64,000 nt of DNA from Verrucomicrobiota bacterium (GTDB lineage: Bacteria; Verrucomicrobiota; Verrucomicrobiia; Limisphaerales; UBA11320). The notes under the pieces are model-generated. The model ran no database searches, was not told where the DNA came from, and saw only the letters and a program-made list of their open reading frames with translations. The first letter of the stretch is position 1, and each line of letters opens with the position of its first letter. The translations under genes were made by a program, and so were the position numbers. Shown piece after piece: positions 17,083 through 26,440 of this stretch. The DNA is taken from NCBI GenBank assembly GCA_016199985.1, contig JACQFQ010000006.1, positions 62,001 to 126,000 on the forward strand. The letters are read 5' to 3'.

Positions 17083-20000
17083 TCAACGATCCGCGCGCGA
17101 CGCCGGCTTGAGCTGCGCGAGATAGGCGATCAGGTCGGTGAATTCCTGCAGGCTGAGCGCGGTTTGAAGGCCTTCGGGCATGAGCGAGAGCGGGCTTTCT
17201 GAACGCAAGGCGATGTCCGCCTTGGCGATCGTCCTCGTCTTCCCGTCCGCTTCCCGCAAGGCGATCGAATCGGCGGTCTCCCCTTTGTTGAGGCCCGCGA
17301 TTGAGTCTCCGTCCTTCAACTCGATCACAGTCTGCTGATAGCCCTCCCGCACCACCCGGCTCGGCCACAGCACCGACTCGGCGAGCGACTTTCGGTCGAA
17401 CTGGGCGCCGATCTGGCTAAGATCCGGTCCGACGTCGCCCCCGGCGCCCGCGACCCGATGGCATTTCACGCAGCCCAGGGCGTCGGGATTCGCGAACAGC
17501 GTCTGTCCCTTGCCGGGATCGCCATCGTGCGCCAGCGCGAAAGCCAGATAGTCCTCTGGATCTCCCCCTTTTTGACGTCGGGCGAACAGCGGGCCTTGGG
17601 TCGCCGTGGAATGCTTGTCATAAATCTTCTGGAGCGCCGTCAGCTGTTCGCCGGAGAGCTCGGAACTTCGTTTTTCCAGCGCTGGCAACGCCGCGTCGCG
17701 CAGAGAGTGAAGCGAACGCGAAGCCAGCTCGCGCCACCCGAAATTGCGGTTGGTGAGCGCGCCGACGAAGACGTCGAACGACCTCATGTCTGGCATCGCT
17801 GCCAGCGCTCGGAACGTTTCGTCGCGGTGCGCCTCCTCCTGGAGCAGAGGAAGCAGCAAAGGGATCGCGTCACGAACCTTGGACGCCCCCGCGATCTGGA
17901 CAGCGCTTCGACGGAGCTCGGGACGCGGATCCCGGAGGGCCGCGAGCAGAGCGGGCGACGGGTTGGTGTCCAGGCGGGTCCAGGCTTCGAGCGCGGCAAT
18001 GGCGACGGGCGTTCTCGCGTCCCCAAGGCGGCGCTCGACGGCGGGCACGGCCTGATTCTCGGACAGTTGTCCCAGCGCCCGAAGGCACCGCGCCGCGACC
18101 GCCGTCGCCGGCGACTCCGCGTCCAGGTAACGCGCGAGAGAGAGCGCGACCTCCCGAGTGACGGAGTTGCTTGGGGTCCCGACGCGCTCCGCCGCTTCCA
18201 GCGCTGTCAGGATCTCTGCTTCAGGCAAGGGGGCGCCGCGGAATGACGCGAGGATCAGGGGAGAGGCGGCTGTGTCCTTGAGCAGGCCCAAGGCGTGAAT
18301 GATGGCGCCTCGGAGTTGCGGATCGCGTTCCCGCTCGAACGCGGCGCGCAGGTCGGCCCCCGCCAGCGCCACACCGCTGCCCGCGATGAGATCGATGGCC
18401 TCCTTGCGGACCTGGGCCGTCGAGTCTTGGAGGAGGAGTCGGAGGGTGTCGGCTATCACAGGCGTCGACTCCCAATCCACGCTCTTCACGGGCCGTGGGA
18501 GATGAACCGGATGATACGCCCACCACTCACCCTTCCACTCCGGGATCTTGCGGTGCAGATCGGCGAGGACTCGAGCGGCGGCGACGCGGGATTCCGGCGC
18601 CGTGGTGGATCTCAACGCGTAGTCTGAGAGCGCGTTGACAAGCGCGGTGTCGTGCGTGTCGCGAAAAACCCACGGCATGGCCTCGCGCACCCGCGGCGAA
18701 TTGGCCCCCAGCCCCGACACCAATCGGGGCCAGAACGCGGGATGGGCTTGGGCCAGCTTGTTCAAGGTTGTGATCGTCGCAAATCTCAGGAACTCGTCGC
18801 TGGGCTCAGTCTCGAGGAACTCGCGAATCGCGCGATAGGATGCAATGTCCGCGATCCGGCCCAGCGCGATGACCGCCTGGAGGCGCACCGAAGGCTCCTC
18901 GTCCGCCAACCGGCCTGAGAGTTCCTCGGTCGCGCCGCGGACCCGCCGGGTCCCCAATTGTCTGGCGGCCTGTCGTCGCAGGGACGGCTCAAGGCTGTAC
19001 AGCGCCGCCGTAATCGCGGGGCGCGCGGACTCTCCCCCATCGATGGCGTCGAGGGCCCACAGCGCGTGGCACCGCGCAAGCGCCGGAGAAGTCGGGTTCT
19101 GAAGCAGGGAGACCAGCCAGGGCGCGGCGTCCTGTCCGCGATCGGAGAGGCGTCGCTGCGCCGTGAGGCGAACCGCCCGATTGGGGTGCGACAGTGCCGC
19201 CAACAGTTCCTCGGAGGAGGCCGTGAACGCTTTCCCAGATGCCGCGGCGATGTGCCAGTCGGGGCGCGGTGCGGTCGCTTGCGGAGCGCGATGCGTCAGT
19301 CGAAACACTCGGCCCACAGTCACCTTCTCCTTGTTGTCCCGGTGCTGCCAGTCGCAGATGTAGATGGACGCGCCGTCCTCGGAGGGGCAGATGCCCACCG
19401 GCCTGAAATCGCCTGGAGGATCCGGAAAGAGGTCCTCAGGGTCGAGCGCCCGGAAGGTGGCGCCGCTGCGCTCCAGTCGGGCGTGGAACACCTGGCGCTT
19501 GCCAAAGTCCGCGAGGAAGATGGCCTTCTCATTGGGACCCGGAAGCGCGCCCGCGCTGTCGATGAAGGCGGCCGTCGCCGCGCCGGCGCCATAGTCGGCC
19601 ATGCACCATAGGATGAAGGGCTGACGCGGGTGAAAGTCGTAGGGGTAGCCGTAGTATCCCGATTCCACGATGTGCGAGAGGCGGGACATCCATTGATTCT
19701 CGTCCGTGTTGTCGTAGGTGAACGCGTCATCCTCGTCGCTCAGCGCCACGTCCAGGATGTTCCGCAGGCCGCGGGCGTAAACCTCGAGCTCGGTCCCATC
19801 CGGACGGATCCTCACCACGCCGCCGCCGTGCAAATCCACGCGTTTTCCGTCGCGGCCGGCCGCGCCGTAGAGGCCCTTGTCGCCAACCGCGATGTAGAAG
19901 TATCCGTCCATCCCCAGGACGAAGTTGGCGGGGATGTGATCGTTCCACTCCTTGGCCCAGGGCTCCGGGTTTGTGGACTCGATGAGGTCCACGCGTTCCC

Positions 20001-20595
20001 CCGCGGCCCTTCCTCCGTCGATAAACACGCTGAACTTCGGATTGTGCAGGACGTACAACCTGCCTTCGAGATACTTCATTCCGAACACGGCGTGGAGGCC
20101 CTCCGCGAAGGCGGTGTGCGATCCATCAGGATGGATGCACACAATCCGTCCCCGCTTCTCGTCCGCACGGTCGGTGCTGATGTCCATGGGGTCTTCAGCA
20201 ACGAAGACGCGTCCGTCGGGCGCTGTGCACACGACGCTCGGATGCCGGATCGCCGGGGCTTGCGCGATAAGCTCCATGCGCCACTCGCTTCGCGGAACGG
20301 GAAGCGCGGAGCCGGAGACGGTCGCGTTCGTCCCCGGGCTGTCCGTCGCCGTGGCGCGCGGATGAAACCAGAGGGCCGCGGAAGCCAGCGCGCATGACAG
20401 CCATCGGGTCGCGCCTCGCCAAGCCGTGTGAGCACGGACGCAGCTGCCCCGCCTGCGCGGATGTGGGGAGGCGAAAGCCGGCGCGGCGAGGTCGGCGAGA
20501 GCGTCGTTCGCGGTCGTTCCGACCAGAGTTCGCCGGCGCGAGGCGTGAGACCCTTTTTCGAAGGAACCCTCAGGGATGATCGACGCGAAGGGCAT
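17083..20595 (-). CDS. PVC-type heme-binding protein: beta-propeller dehydrogenase domain, HEAT repeats, C-terminal cytochrome c
   Basis: About 1170 residues. After a long, poorly defined export signal (hydrophobic WLSCALASAALWF), residues about 120-430 form a sorbosone-dehydrogenase-like propeller (SVVCTAPDGRVFVAEDPMD, ILDVALSDEDDAFTYDNTDE, GYPYDFHPR). Residues about 460-960 are HEAT-like repeats (NRAVRLTAQRRLSDRG, EPSVRLQAVIALGRIAD). One CVKCH heme site sits at about residue 1040, inside the PVC-type domain (GGDVGPDLSQIG, LAESVLWPSRVVREGY). Such proteins are periplasmic electron-transfer dehydrogenases of unknown substrate. The start is uncertain: ATG 20595 overlaps the preceding gene's end by 26 nt, and no better start codon lies closer to the hydrophobic core. 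Confidence 0.85.
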   Translation of the reverse strand: MPFASIIPEGSFEKGSHASRRRTLVGTTANDALADLAAPAFASPHPRRRGSCVRAHTAWRGATRWLSCALASAALWFHPRATATDSPGTNATVSGSALPVPRSEWRMELIAQAPAIRHPSVVCTAPDGRVFVAEDPMDISTDRADEKRGRIVCIHPDGSHTAFAEGLHAVFGMKYLEGRLYVLHNPKFSVFIDGGRAAGERVDLIESTNPEPWAKEWNDHIPANFVLGMDGYFYIAVGDKGLYGAAGRDGKRVDLHGGGVVRIRPDGTELEVYARGLRNILDVALSDEDDAFTYDNTDENQWMSRLSHIVESGYYGYPYDFHPRQPFILWCMADYGAGAATAAFIDSAGALPGPNEKAIFLADFGKRQVFHARLERSGATFRALDPEDLFPDPPGDFRPVGICPSEDGASIYICDWQHRDNKEKVTVGRVFRLTHRAPQATAPRPDWHIAAASGKAFTASSEELLAALSHPNRAVRLTAQRRLSDRGQDAAPWLVSLLQNPTSPALARCHALWALDAIDGGESARPAITAALYSLEPSLRRQAARQLGTRRVRGATEELSGRLADEEPSVRLQAVIALGRIADIASYRAIREFLETEPSDEFLRFATITTLNKLAQAHPAFWPRLVSGLGANSPRVREAMPWVFRDTHDTALVNALSDYALRSTTAPESRVAAARVLADLHRKIPEWKGEWWAYHPVHLPRPVKSVDWESTPVIADTLRLLLQDSTAQVRKEAIDLIAGSGVALAGADLRAAFERERDPQLRGAIIHALGLLKDTAASPLILASFRGAPLPEAEILTALEAAERVGTPSNSVTREVALSLARYLDAESPATAVAARCLRALGQLSENQAVPAVERRLGDARTPVAIAALEAWTRLDTNPSPALLAALRDPRPELRRSAVQIAGASKVRDAIPLLLPLLQEEAHRDETFRALAAMPDMRSFDVFVGALTNRNFGWRELASRSLHSLRDAALPALEKRSSELSGEQLTALQKIYDKHSTATQGPLFARRQKGGDPEDYLAFALAHDGDPGKGQTLFANPDALGCVKCHRVAGAGGDVGPDLSQIGAQFDRKSLAESVLWPSRVVREGYQQTVIELKDGDSIAGLNKGETADSIALREADGKTRTIAKADIALRSESPLSLMPEGLQTALSLQEFTDLIAYLAQLKPASRADR

Positions 20596-22084
20596 AGAGA
20601 TGGAACATGGTGGAGATGTAGAGCGCGCCATTCGCGGCGGTTGCGGTGGCGCTGATCGGTCCGTCGAGCTCAGTGGAGAAGAGCAGCTTTTTCTCCCTGG
20701 CGGCGGCGAAAATCAGAAAGTCTCCGCGACGGCTGCCTATGTAAACCTTCCCATCAGCCACCAGAGGCGAACCCCAGATGTCGCCCTTGGCTTCGTGCGA
20801 CCAGCACGCGGCTCCCGTGCGGGAGTCGACGCAGTGCACCATGCGCCCGCAGTCGGCGATGAACACCAAGCCGTCATGGATCGCCGGGCTCGAGAGGCTG
20901 TGCTTGACCAGCGGATACGACCAGATTTTCGCGGAGCCGGTCACATCGCCAGATCCGGTCGCGCGGACGCAAAAGAGCGAGGCCTCGTTCTTTCCCCACC
21001 ACAGATCGCCCCCCGACGTGAAAAGAAGACGGTCGTGGTCGATGACGGGGAAGGAGTAGATGTTGCTGGGTCCTTCGCGGCGGTTGCTGTTGTAGAAATG
21101 AACATTCTCTTTTGGGCCCGTGGGATCGGGATCGAAACGAAACACTCGCTTCAGCGCGACGGGTCCTTCGCGACCGGCGCCGGGCTTGACGGGCTCAAAT
21201 CCGTAGACCACGCCGTCTCCCCCCGCGAAGAAAACCACCGATCGGCCTCCGACCTTGCCGAAGGAAGGCGACGACCAGGTGCAGTGAAAGATTCGGGGAG
21301 AGATGTGTTCGTCGTCCTTCGCGATGAGCTTTCCGGTGCGCTTGTCCAGGACGATGAGGCTGGGCGCGTCGGGCTTTCGGATCTTCTTGTGGGTGTTGTC
21401 CACGCCCGTGCCGGTGTTGACGTAGAGGAAGTCGCCCTGGATGAGGATCGAGCTGTGCGCCGCGTCGTGATTCCAGATTCCGACCTCGGCGGGCATGTTG
21501 AAGAGCCAGAGGATGTCCGCGTCGGAAGGGCCGAGCGCCAGCGGCGGCTGGCCTCGAAGCGTCATGTGCCGCGCCTCGGAGATGTAGGGGCCGTCGTTTC
21601 CGTTGGCCAGCCCGCGAGCGTCCAGGCAGATCACCTCGCCGCGGTTGCTGACAACATAGACGCGATCGCCTTCGACCGTGACGCTGGAGGCGATGCCAGT
21701 CTTGGGCCAGTCGAGGAAGGGGTCGTCCTCCATCTTGGGGGAAACGAGCTGCCAGAGGAACGCCCCGCTTTTCTCGTCGAAGCACATGAGCACACCGCGA
21801 TCACCCTGATGTTTGGGGTCGCGAGGCTCGCCGTTGTTGGCGCCGATATAGACCCGTCCGCCGGCGACGATCGGCGTGGAGTGGGATTCGGTCCCGAGCC
21901 GCGCTTTCCACCGGACATTCCGTCCCGTCTCGATGTCGAACGACTCCGGGAGATGGCGCTCCTGCGAGACCTGGTTGCGCGTCCAAGCCTGTCCCCACTG
22001 GGGCTGATCCGCGCTGGACGCGGTCAGCGCCAGGGCGAAGGCGAGCAGAGGGATGAAAGAGCGAATGGACCGCGGCGTGGACAT
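20570..22084 (-). CDS. Secreted PQQ-like beta-propeller repeat protein
   Basis: A 504-residue protein with a signal peptide (IPLLAFALALTASSA). It then has repeated propeller blades with WxxxxG and GxVYIG-type strands: VRWKARLGTESHSTPIV, GGRVYIGANNGEP, GDRVYVVSNRGEVICLDA, GKVYIGSRRGDFLIF. The start at ATG 22084 gives a compact signal peptide. These outer-membrane or periplasmic propellers resemble BamB/quinoprotein folds but generally lack proof of PQQ binding. It overlaps the downstream PVC cytochrome gene, suggesting the two form a unit; an electron-transfer or scaffold role is inference. Confidence 0.85.
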   Translation of the reverse strand: MSTPRSIRSFIPLLAFALALTASSADQPQWGQAWTRNQVSQERHLPESFDIETGRNVRWKARLGTESHSTPIVAGGRVYIGANNGEPRDPKHQGDRGVLMCFDEKSGAFLWQLVSPKMEDDPFLDWPKTGIASSVTVEGDRVYVVSNRGEVICLDARGLANGNDGPYISEARHMTLRGQPPLALGPSDADILWLFNMPAEVGIWNHDAAHSSILIQGDFLYVNTGTGVDNTHKKIRKPDAPSLIVLDKRTGKLIAKDDEHISPRIFHCTWSSPSFGKVGGRSVVFFAGGDGVVYGFEPVKPGAGREGPVALKRVFRFDPDPTGPKENVHFYNSNRREGPSNIYSFPVIDHDRLLFTSGGDLWWGKNEASLFCVRATGSGDVTGSAKIWSYPLVKHSLSSPAIHDGLVFIADCGRMVHCVDSRTGAACWSHEAKGDIWGSPLVADGKVYIGSRRGDFLIFAAAREKKLLFSTELDGPISATATAANGALYISTMFHLYALRVDHP

Positions 22085-22202
22085 CACGCGGCAAACAGAC
22101 CACAAACGGTTTCCTCAGGGCAAGTGGAGACCCAGCTCTGTTGACAAGGCTTGGCCACGGATGGCGACAGGCTGCGAGGAAGATCGGGCGACCCCAGCCG
22201 GC

Positions 22203-23927
22203 TCACGGGTTCGTCGGCCAGCGGAGCTCGACGCCTTCCGACACCAGGCGATCCTGAAACTCCCGCAGCAGCGTTCGGTTTTCTCGCACCGCATGAACGG
22301 CCACCCGGCGTTGTTGCGCGAATGCCACCAGCGCGCCAGCGGCTTCTCCGATATTCCACTCCACCGGGTGCAGTCTGTAGCACCCGTTGGTGATATGAGT
22401 GACTCCGATGTTCTTGCACGCGGCGATCAGGTTCCCGACCCGCCTGGTCAGCAGCGCGCCCAATGGAATCTCGAAGGGGAGCGAGGGCACATCGATATAG
22501 TTGTCGCCTGTCGTGCTGGGATGCAGGTCGATGTTGTAATGACCGACGCCGATCGAGTCCTCGTAGCTCCGCGCCTTGACCTCGGACTCTTTAAGCCCGA
22601 GGAGTTGAGCTCGGGCTTGTCGCCCGCAGTGTTCTTCGGTGACCGTGAACGCCGCGCGAATGCGTCGCGATTCGCGGATGTAGGGCGCTTTTGCCAGGCC
22701 GTCGTCGGTTCCGAGCAGGTCGCCGCGCAGCCGAAGTCCGGGCCAGCCCGTCTTGCCATCGGGACGGGGCGCCTCCGTCTGCAGCCAATACAGAAAGGAA
22801 AGACTGAGCTGCTTCGCGCGTCGGATGTGCCGCGCCGCCTCGTTCTTATGCACGCCGACAAGATTGCCGAGAAGGTAGTCGTTTTGCGGCCAGTTGATGA
22901 GCGAGATATCCCCGGGGTAAGCGTTGGGCGCGAACTGAGATTGCCGGGCGAGTCTCCGATAGCGCCACATGTTGACGCGTTCGCCCGTGTCCTCGTGTGT
23001 CGGATCGAACGCGATGGAGCGCGGCTGAAGGGTCTGTGGATGGGAGTAGGTCAGGCTCAGGAGGGGACCGGGCCACGCCGGCCGCAGCCGCGGAACAAAC
23101 GCGCGCCAAAATCCATATTCCTCGGGCTGGGGAATGCGGTGATCCTCGCCGGCGATGTGGTCCACCGCGAAGCAGACAGTGAAGGCCTGCTGGTTCGCGG
23201 GATTCGCCTTCTCCGGGGCGTGGAGCTCATTGTGTTCGTCGCGACTTTCGGCGCCGACCTGGTGCTCGACACGGGCCAGCGGCAGCAGATCGCCCAGCTC
23301 CGTGGCGTCGAGGAAATGGGGCGCTTCGAGAGTGATCGAATGTCCCGCGCGACGGCTGAGGCACGTCACCGACCTGACGTCATCGCTGTTCGTCTCCGCG
23401 GCGACGGGCGAATGCTCCAGCAGGAGCGTGAGTCGTCCCGAAGCCAGGTGCGGCGCGAGCATGGATTCCAGCACCGCGAGGGCGACGCGCGGCTCGTGGC
23501 AGAGGCGCGAGACGAAGCCGTCGCCCGGATTCAAATCAGGGCGCGAGGCCACGCTGGGGATCAAGGGATAGTGGCGGCGGTAGTAGTCGCGGATCCCGTT
23601 GCGCAGACCGCGATAGGTTCGCGTGCAACCGTGGCTTTCAATCCAACGATGCTCATCTGGGGGAACCGCCTGCGAGGTGAGCTGTCCTCCGATCCAGTCT
23701 GTTTCCTCCGTCAGGATGACGCGCAGGCCGGCCCGCAGAGCCGCCAGCGCCGCGGCGCATCCGCCGAGTCCTCCCCCCACGATGACAACATCCGCGCGCA
23801 TCCCGGATTGGGTTGCGGCCCGCTCGTGGGCTGCCCGCGTCGAGAGGGAGCGAGGCCCAAGGATCCATGCCGTGGAGGCGAGCGCTGCGCTTTGCAGCAG
23901 TAACCGTCGGCGGTGAAGGCGTGGCAT
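22203..23927 (-). CDS. Exported FAD-dependent oxidoreductase (FAD_oxidored family)
   Basis: A 574-residue flavoprotein. The N-terminus (HRRRLLLQSAALASTAW) is a Tat-like signal. The FAD-binding motif is VVIVGGGLGGCAAALAALRAG at about residues 47-67, followed by EETDWIGGQLTSQAV and later HFLDATELGDLLPLA and ITNGCYRLHPVEWNIGEAAG. This is the arrangement of the FAD_oxidored family, common and poorly characterised in PVC bacteria. It lies 53 nt downstream of the dimethylglycine/sarcosine dehydrogenase-type gene on the same strand, so it may belong to that operon. The substrate is not predictable. Confidence 0.87.
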   Translation of the reverse strand: MPRLHRRRLLLQSAALASTAWILGPRSLSTRAAHERAATQSGMRADVVIVGGGLGGCAAALAALRAGLRVILTEETDWIGGQLTSQAVPPDEHRWIESHGCTRTYRGLRNGIRDYYRRHYPLIPSVASRPDLNPGDGFVSRLCHEPRVALAVLESMLAPHLASGRLTLLLEHSPVAAETNSDDVRSVTCLSRRAGHSITLEAPHFLDATELGDLLPLARVEHQVGAESRDEHNELHAPEKANPANQQAFTVCFAVDHIAGEDHRIPQPEEYGFWRAFVPRLRPAWPGPLLSLTYSHPQTLQPRSIAFDPTHEDTGERVNMWRYRRLARQSQFAPNAYPGDISLINWPQNDYLLGNLVGVHKNEAARHIRRAKQLSLSFLYWLQTEAPRPDGKTGWPGLRLRGDLLGTDDGLAKAPYIRESRRIRAAFTVTEEHCGRQARAQLLGLKESEVKARSYEDSIGVGHYNIDLHPSTTGDNYIDVPSLPFEIPLGALLTRRVGNLIAACKNIGVTHITNGCYRLHPVEWNIGEAAGALVAFAQQRRVAVHAVRENRTLLREFQDRLVSEGVELRWPTNP

Positions 23928-23980
23928 GGGCGGAACCTACCGAATACGCGGAGGTCCCGCCAGAACTGAGGCTCCGCAGG

Positions 23981-26440
23981 TTAGCCGTCCGCCAGCACGC
24001 GGGCGCGCTGGGGATCGTAGGGGGCCTTGAGATGCGGGGTCGCCGGGCAGGGGGTTCCGTTGATATGGATCTCATAGCGGCCCGACAGAATGAAATCCGC
24101 GTTCACCCCAGCGGCGTTCTTCACGTAGCCCATGCCCACCGCGCCGCCCACCGCGTGTCCGTACGAGCCCGATGTCGTGTAGCCCACCGCTTCGCCGTTG
24201 CGGTAGATGGGCTCGCTGCCCCAGAGGACGGGGCCCGGATCGTTCAGGACGAACATGACGAGCTGCCTCCGCAACCCCGCCGCCTTCTGGGCCAGCAGCG
24301 CCTCCTTGCCGAGGAATCCTCCCGGCTTGTTCCAGGCGATCGCGAATCCGAGGCACGCCTCCAGCGCTGTGTCGTCGGGCGAGATATCGGCGCCCCAGGC
24401 GCGAAATCCCTTTTCCAATCGGAGGGAATTGATCGCGTAGTGGCCCGCGTTCGCGACGCCCAAGTCGCGGCCCGCCGTCATCAGCGCGTCGTAGACCGCG
24501 AGCGATTGGCTTGCCGGGACGTGGAGCTCCCATCCGAGCTCTCCGACATAGGTGATCCGCAGCGCGCGAACCGTGGCCGGGCCGATGCCGATGGTCTGCG
24601 CCGTTCCGAAAGGGAAGGCCGCGTTGGAAAAGGCGGCGTCGGAGACGCGAGAGAGCAACGCGCGCGAGCTCGGCCCCATCACTCCGATGACCGAGAAGGA
24701 CTCGGTGACGTCCGAGATCGTTGCCCGCTCCTCGGGCCTCATGTTGCGGCGGATCCAATCCTGGTCGCGCGCTCCCTGCGTCGTGCTGCCGATGATGTAG
24801 TAAGACTGAGCGCCGGCGCGGACCAGGGTGAGATCGCTTTCGAAGGATCCGCGCGCGTTGAACATTCCTGTGTAGACCGTCTTGCCAACCGGGACATCCA
24901 CGTCCCCGCCGCACAGACGCTGAAGGAGCGTCGTCGAGTCAGGGCCTTCGAGGACGTATTTTGAGAAAGTCGTCTGATCGAAGACGGCCACGTTCTCGCG
25001 GCAGGCGCGGTGCTCCCGGGCGTGGGCGTCGAACCAGTTCTGGCGTCCAAACGAGTATCGCATCGCGGGCGAGGATCCGGGCTCGCCGAACCAGAGCGGA
25101 CGCTCCCATCCGCCGCGGGAGCCAAAGCAGGCCCCTTGCGCGGCCAGGCGATCGTGCAGCGGCGTCTTGCGAAGCCCGCGCGCCGACTCGAACTCACGAT
25201 TCGGCCAGGCCATCTGATAGTGGAGGCCAAGCACCTCGGTGACGCGTTCGCTGAGGAAGGCGCGATTGTTCGCCCAGGGGGAGAAGCGCCGGATATCGAC
25301 CGACCACAGATCGAGCGTCGCCTCGCCCGCGAGCATCCATTCCGCGAGGTACTTGCCGGCTCCCCCGGCGCTGGCGATGCCGACGGAGTTGAAGCCCGCC
25401 GCCACGAACAGGTTTTTCAGCTCGGGGGACTCGCCCATGATGAAATTGTTGTCCGGCGTGAAGCTTTCCGGGCCGTTCACGAATTTCTCGAACCGGCAGC
25501 TCCGCAGGGCGGGGATCCGATGCCGGCCGTTGGCGAGAGGAACGGAGAATTTGTCCCAATCGGGCTCGAGGAGTTGGAATGCGAACTGGTCGGGAATCCG
25601 GGGAACATTCCAAGGTTTTGAGGATTCCTGGAACGCGCCGAGCATTACGCACTGGCCTTCGCCGCGGAAATAGACACAGAGGTCGGGGTCGCGTCCGACG
25701 GGGAGCTCGTCGAAGGCGCCGGGGATGGGCTCCGTGACGACGTAGTGATGCTCGACGGGAAAGAGGGGGATCGTCACGCCGCAGCGCAGCCCGAGCTCGC
25801 GCGTCCACATGCCGCCGCAAAGGACCACGTAGTCGGCGCGAATGGCGCCCTGATCCGTGCGCACTCCCGTCACCCGGCCGTCGCGATGCTCGACCTCCAG
25901 CACGCGAACGTTCTCGAGGATCTTCGCGCCGCGGGAGCGCGCGCCTTTGGCCAAGGCGACAGGCACCTCCCTCGGAATCACTTTTCCGTCCAAGGGCAGC
26001 CAGGCCGCGCCCAGGAGGTCGTCGATTCTCAGGAGGGGCCATTTTTCAAGCGCCGCCTCCGCGCTGATCATGTGCGCTTCCACGCCGAACAGCTCCGCCA
26101 TCGCCATCGTGCGCCGCAGCTGGATCATCCGATCCTCGGATTTCGCCACGATCAGGCTGCCCACCTGCTTCCAACCAATGGAATGCCCGGTCTCCTTCTC
26201 GAGGCCTGAATACAGCTCCGCGGTGTACTTGTTGATCCGCGTCATGCTGTTGCTGGTGCGGAGTCGTCCGACCAGCCCCGCCGCGTGCCACGATGTGCCG
26301 GCGGAGAGCTGGTTCTGCTCGAGAAGCACCACGTCTCGCCAGCCGAGTTGCGTCAGGTGATAGGCGACGCTTGTGCCGATCACGCCGCCGCCGACGATGA
26401 CCACGCGCGTCTCGCGCGGGAGGGAATCGTTATACGCCAT
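23981..26440 (-). CDS. GcvT-type FAD-dependent dehydrogenase (dimethylglycine/sarcosine dehydrogenase family)
   Basis: An 819-residue cytoplasmic protein with the complete domain order of DMGDH/SARDH enzymes. The DAO flavin domain is residues 1 to about 370 (VVIVGGGVIGTSVAYHL; SAGTSWHAAGLVGRLRT, with the His that can carry covalent FAD), then an FAO_M-type linker. An aminomethyltransferase (GcvT) domain lies at about 430-810 (TFSKYVLEGPDSTTLLQRL, TYVGELGWELHVPASQ, LEKGFRAWGADIS, GSYGHAVGGAVGMGYV). These enzymes oxidise N-methyl groups of dimethylglycine or sarcosine and pass the one-carbon unit to tetrahydrofolate. Its start overlaps the end of the neighbouring flavoprotein gene by 11 nt, indicating tight co-translation. 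Confidence 0.9.
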   Translation of the reverse strand: MAYNDSLPRETRVVIVGGGVIGTSVAYHLTQLGWRDVVLLEQNQLSAGTSWHAAGLVGRLRTSNSMTRINKYTAELYSGLEKETGHSIGWKQVGSLIVAKSEDRMIQLRRTMAMAELFGVEAHMISAEAALEKWPLLRIDDLLGAAWLPLDGKVIPREVPVALAKGARSRGAKILENVRVLEVEHRDGRVTGVRTDQGAIRADYVVLCGGMWTRELGLRCGVTIPLFPVEHHYVVTEPIPGAFDELPVGRDPDLCVYFRGEGQCVMLGAFQESSKPWNVPRIPDQFAFQLLEPDWDKFSVPLANGRHRIPALRSCRFEKFVNGPESFTPDNNFIMGESPELKNLFVAAGFNSVGIASAGGAGKYLAEWMLAGEATLDLWSVDIRRFSPWANNRAFLSERVTEVLGLHYQMAWPNREFESARGLRKTPLHDRLAAQGACFGSRGGWERPLWFGEPGSSPAMRYSFGRQNWFDAHAREHRACRENVAVFDQTTFSKYVLEGPDSTTLLQRLCGGDVDVPVGKTVYTGMFNARGSFESDLTLVRAGAQSYYIIGSTTQGARDQDWIRRNMRPEERATISDVTESFSVIGVMGPSSRALLSRVSDAAFSNAAFPFGTAQTIGIGPATVRALRITYVGELGWELHVPASQSLAVYDALMTAGRDLGVANAGHYAINSLRLEKGFRAWGADISPDDTALEACLGFAIAWNKPGGFLGKEALLAQKAAGLRRQLVMFVLNDPGPVLWGSEPIYRNGEAVGYTTSGSYGHAVGGAVGMGYVKNAAGVNADFILSGRYEIHINGTPCPATPHLKAPYDPQRARVLADG

